From positions 558,001-622,000 of the forward strand of contig CAWICV010000013.1 in the NCBI GenBank assembly GCA_963834705.1: a stretch of DNA of 64,000 nucleotides, written 5' to 3'. The stretch's first letter is position 1. Each line of letters begins with the position of its first letter. The translations under genes were made by a program, and so were the position numbers. Under the pieces are notes generated by a model. It saw nothing but the letters and a program-made list of their open reading frames with translations, was not told where the DNA came from and searched no databases. Below, in pieces: positions 62,018 to 64,000 of this stretch. This stretch comes from RYN-230 sp963834705 (lineage in GTDB: Bacteria; Actinomycetota; Actinomycetes; Streptosporangiales; Streptosporangiaceae).

Positions 62018-63550
62018 CTAGCCGCGGTCCAGGGCGGTGCCCAGCAGGCCGAGCGGGGGCGAGCCCAGGCTGAGCAGGGCGGTGTGGAAGCGGAGCAGGC
62101 TGAAACCGTCGCCCCACTCCTGGCGGGCCCGCTCCCGCAGGTCCATGATCAGCAGCTTGCCCCAGGTGTACCGGCCGTAGGTCGGGTCGAAGGTGGCCCG
62201 CCGGGCCTCGGACAGCGCGGCCGGGCCGGTCAGGTGGGTATCCGCGGCGAACCGGCGGGCGCCCTCGGCCACCGTCATGCCCGCGGTGTGAACGCCGATC
62301 GCGCAGGCCAGCCGGGTGACCCGGACCAGGGCCTCCAGCCAGACCCCGATCGCGAACCGGGGATCGTCGCCCCGGAAGCCTTCCTCCACGCACAGTTCCT
62401 CGGCATAGTGCGCCCAGCCTTCCAGGAACGCGGCCGAGTGCAGCACCGGCCGGACCGGCCCGGTGACCCGGCGCAGCGCCCGGCCGTGCGAGAAGTGCCC
62501 GGGGGCGACCTCATGCACCGCGATCCCGGGCAGCGTGGTCGCGCTGAACACCTCCAGCCACTGCGCCACCTCGTCGGCGGGCCAGTCCGGCTCGGGCGGC
62601 GTCACGTAGAACCAGGACGGCGCGTCCGGCTCACCGGGCGCCGCGGCGGAGATCATCGCCATCGCCCAGCGGCGCGACTCCGGCGCCGGGGCGACCAGGC
62701 ACACCCCGTCGTGGTACGGCACCAGGTCGCGATCCCGGGTGAACTCGATGGCCTGGCTGGTCCAGTGCTCGGCCGCGCCGATCACCTCGTCCGGTCCCGG
62801 ATGGTCGCGGACCAGGTCCCGGCACACCTCCAGCGATGGCCGGCTGCCGTCGATCCGGGCACAGTCCTCGGCCAGCCGGGCCAGCAGCCGGTTCCGCTCC
62901 GCGTCGGCCCGCTCGGCCAGCCGGCCCAGGTCGACGGCGATGCTCTCGGCCCCGCCCATCAGCGCGGCCAGCCCGGCCGCGCCCAGCGCCGGGTCCGGGT
63001 CACCCTCTTTGGCGGCCTGGGCCACGTGCCCGGCCAGCCGCTTGTGCGCGTCCCGGGCGGCCGCGGCCACCGGCGGCGGCGCATCGGCCGGGATGCCCGC
63101 GGCCAGCCCGCGGATCCCGTTCAGCAGGGCGGCCGCCACCGGCGCGCTGACCTGATCCAGCGCGGCCAGCGCCGCGTCCACCGCCTGCGGCCAGGCGGCC
63201 AGCTGGCGCAGCCGGGCCGCGGCCCGCTGCCCGGCCGGGGCGTACTCCCGGCCGTAGCAGGCCAGGTCCAGCCCGGCCAGATGGAGCAGTGGGTTGCGCC
63301 GGTGCAGCTCCAGGTCCCGGAACGCGACCCGCGCCTGGACCTCGAACGCGGCCAGGTGCGCCTCGTCGTGCGGGTCCGGCAGGGCCGGGCCGGCCGTCCG
63401 GGCCCGGTCCAGCCGGGCCAGGCCGTCCCGCACCCCGGCGGGGGACAGGTCCTGGATCCGGCCGTCGTACTCGTGGCGCCCGGCGTACTCGCGGGCTTCG
63501 GCCACGTCCAGATCGCAGACGGCCCGGACCCGGGCGGGGAGTTCATCCAT
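62018..63550 (-). CDS. DUF885 family protein (putative zinc metallopeptidase)
   Basis: A 510-residue protein starting MDELPARVRAVCDLDVAEAREY. The DUF885 zinc signature is HEVAPGHFSHG (H-E-x-x-P-G-H, about 345-351), followed by SAAFLEGWAHYAEELCVEEGF, which supplies the third ligand Glu. C-terminal helices GRYTWGKLLIMDLRERAR are also family-typical. DUF885 resembles carboxypeptidase Taq/M32-like folds, so a peptidase role is likely but untested. No signal peptide, in contrast to many lipoprotein members, so cytoplasmic. Confidence 0.92.
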   Translation of the reverse strand: MDELPARVRAVCDLDVAEAREYAGRHEYDGRIQDLSPAGVRDGLARLDRARTAGPALPDPHDEAHLAAFEVQARVAFRDLELHRRNPLLHLAGLDLACYGREYAPAGQRAAARLRQLAAWPQAVDAALAALDQVSAPVAAALLNGIRGLAAGIPADAPPPVAAAARDAHKRLAGHVAQAAKEGDPDPALGAAGLAALMGGAESIAVDLGRLAERADAERNRLLARLAEDCARIDGSRPSLEVCRDLVRDHPGPDEVIGAAEHWTSQAIEFTRDRDLVPYHDGVCLVAPAPESRRWAMAMISAAAPGEPDAPSWFYVTPPEPDWPADEVAQWLEVFSATTLPGIAVHEVAPGHFSHGRALRRVTGPVRPVLHSAAFLEGWAHYAEELCVEEGFRGDDPRFAIGVWLEALVRVTRLACAIGVHTAGMTVAEGARRFAADTHLTGPAALSEARRATFDPTYGRYTWGKLLIMDLRERARQEWGDGFSLLRFHTALLSLGSPPLGLLGTALDRG

Positions 63551-63584
63551 AGGCCAGGACGCTATCGCGCCTGGCCGCCCCAGG

Positions 63585-64000
63585 TCACAGGCCCCCGCCG
63601 GCCTTGCCCTGGCCGGCCTTGACCGCGTCCACGGACAGCGGGCTGCCGAGCTTGCTGGGCAGCTTGGCCGAACAGGTCTGCGCGGAGAACTTGACGTACA
63701 GCGCGGTGAACTGGCCGGGCGGGAAGATCTTCAGCCAGTGCGCGGTCACCGGCTGGCAGGCGGACTTGTCGTAGTTGCCCGCGTCCACCACCTGGATGGT
63801 GACGTGCGCGGTCTGGCCCGGGGCCAGCACCACGGTGGCCGGGGGGATGACCGGGTTGCGGGTCGCGGGCCGGCCGATCTGGCTGCCGGACGGGCCGCTG
63901 ACCCAGGAAACCCCCGGGTAGCCGAACAGGGAACACGAGCTGCTGCCGGTATTGGTCAGGTTCAGCGGGTAGTACGTGCTGCCGGCCGCCGCGCCGCCCT
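63585..64000 (-). CDS. DUF4232 domain protein, C-terminal part (runs off right edge)
   Basis: At least 137 residues are visible, ending with TGA 63585. It includes YYPLNLTNTGSSSCSLFGYP, GPSGSQIGRPATRNPVIPPA, VVLAPGQTAHVTIQVVDAGN and CQPVTAHWLKIFPPGQFTALY, which is the DUF4232 beta-sandwich pattern with paired cysteines. These are normally exported (lipo)proteins of actinobacteria, function unknown. The N-terminus with its signal peptide lies beyond the window. Confidence 0.85.
   Translation of the reverse strand, partial: GGAAAGSTYYPLNLTNTGSSSCSLFGYPGVSWVSGPSGSQIGRPATRNPVIPPATVVLAPGQTAHVTIQVVDAGNYDKSACQPVTAHWLKIFPPGQFTALYVKFSAQTCSAKLPSKLGSPLSVDAVKAGQGKAGGGL

Overview
The window is very GC-rich chromosomal DNA from an actinomycete. 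Three things point that way: frequent GTG and TTG starts, many 1-4 base gene overlaps, and the core order DUF3097 / hrcA / dnaJ / rsmE / phoH / ybeY / corC-like / cdd-like / era / leuA / recO / uppS / glyS / ppdK / dgt / dnaG / primary sigma factor, which is the usual actinobacterial arrangement. F420-type LLM oxidoreductase, LytR-CpsA-Psr, DUF1707, DUF4232 and BTAD-regulator genes fit the same group, perhaps a Streptosporangiales or Treboniaceae relative (inference; no rRNA is present to settle it).

Layout. 1-13.9 kb is housekeeping: heat-shock control (hrcA with a CIRCE operator, dnaJ), rRNA methylation and maturation (rsmE, ybeY, era, phoH), leucine synthesis (leuA behind a leader-peptide attenuator), recombination (recO) and polyprenyl diphosphate synthesis (uppS). 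An ECF sigma factor with a membrane partner sits at 3.7-5.2 kb. 14-19.6 kb mixes glyS with a second ECF sigma/propeller pair, a decayed 6-phosphogluconate-dehydrogenase-like gene, and a third sigma/propeller locus collapsed by deletion into one chimeric reading frame. 19.8-25.1 kb carries ppdK, dgt and a ferredoxin-reductase-type flavoprotein. 25-32 kb is mostly reverse-strand accessory genes (PP2C phosphatase, glyoxalase-like, AraC regulator, LLM oxidoreductase, a frameshifted ABC-F ATPase, UspA, HAD phosphatase). 32-40.3 kb returns to core genes: dnaG, the primary sigma factor, tRNA-Asn, NDH-2 and an LCP protein. 40.4-64 kb is accessory: an MFS efflux pump with a MarR regulator, a Tat-exported berberine-bridge-type flavoprotein, aldo/keto reductase, dienelactone hydrolase, a second beta-clamp-like protein, a large BTAD/AAA regulator coupled to a flavoprotein, a MarR-GNAT fusion, and an ABC exporter divergent from a two-component system.

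The most unusual signal is a dispersed GC-rich repeat with a 43-bp core. Two copies are in a tandem array at the rsmE 3' end. One lies inside recO, where it and a duplicated 114-bp tail lengthen the zinc-finger loop in frame by about 100 residues. One lies inside the linker of dnaG, and a degenerate copy is just 5' of the HAD gene. Other signals are the sigma/propeller deletion fusion with its upstream region still conserved, several single-base frameshifts, 15-bp minisatellites coding pentapeptide tails in three unrelated genes, and long palindromes placed as operators for the MarR, MarR-GNAT and two-component loci. No CRISPR array, transposase, integrase or prophage gene was seen.
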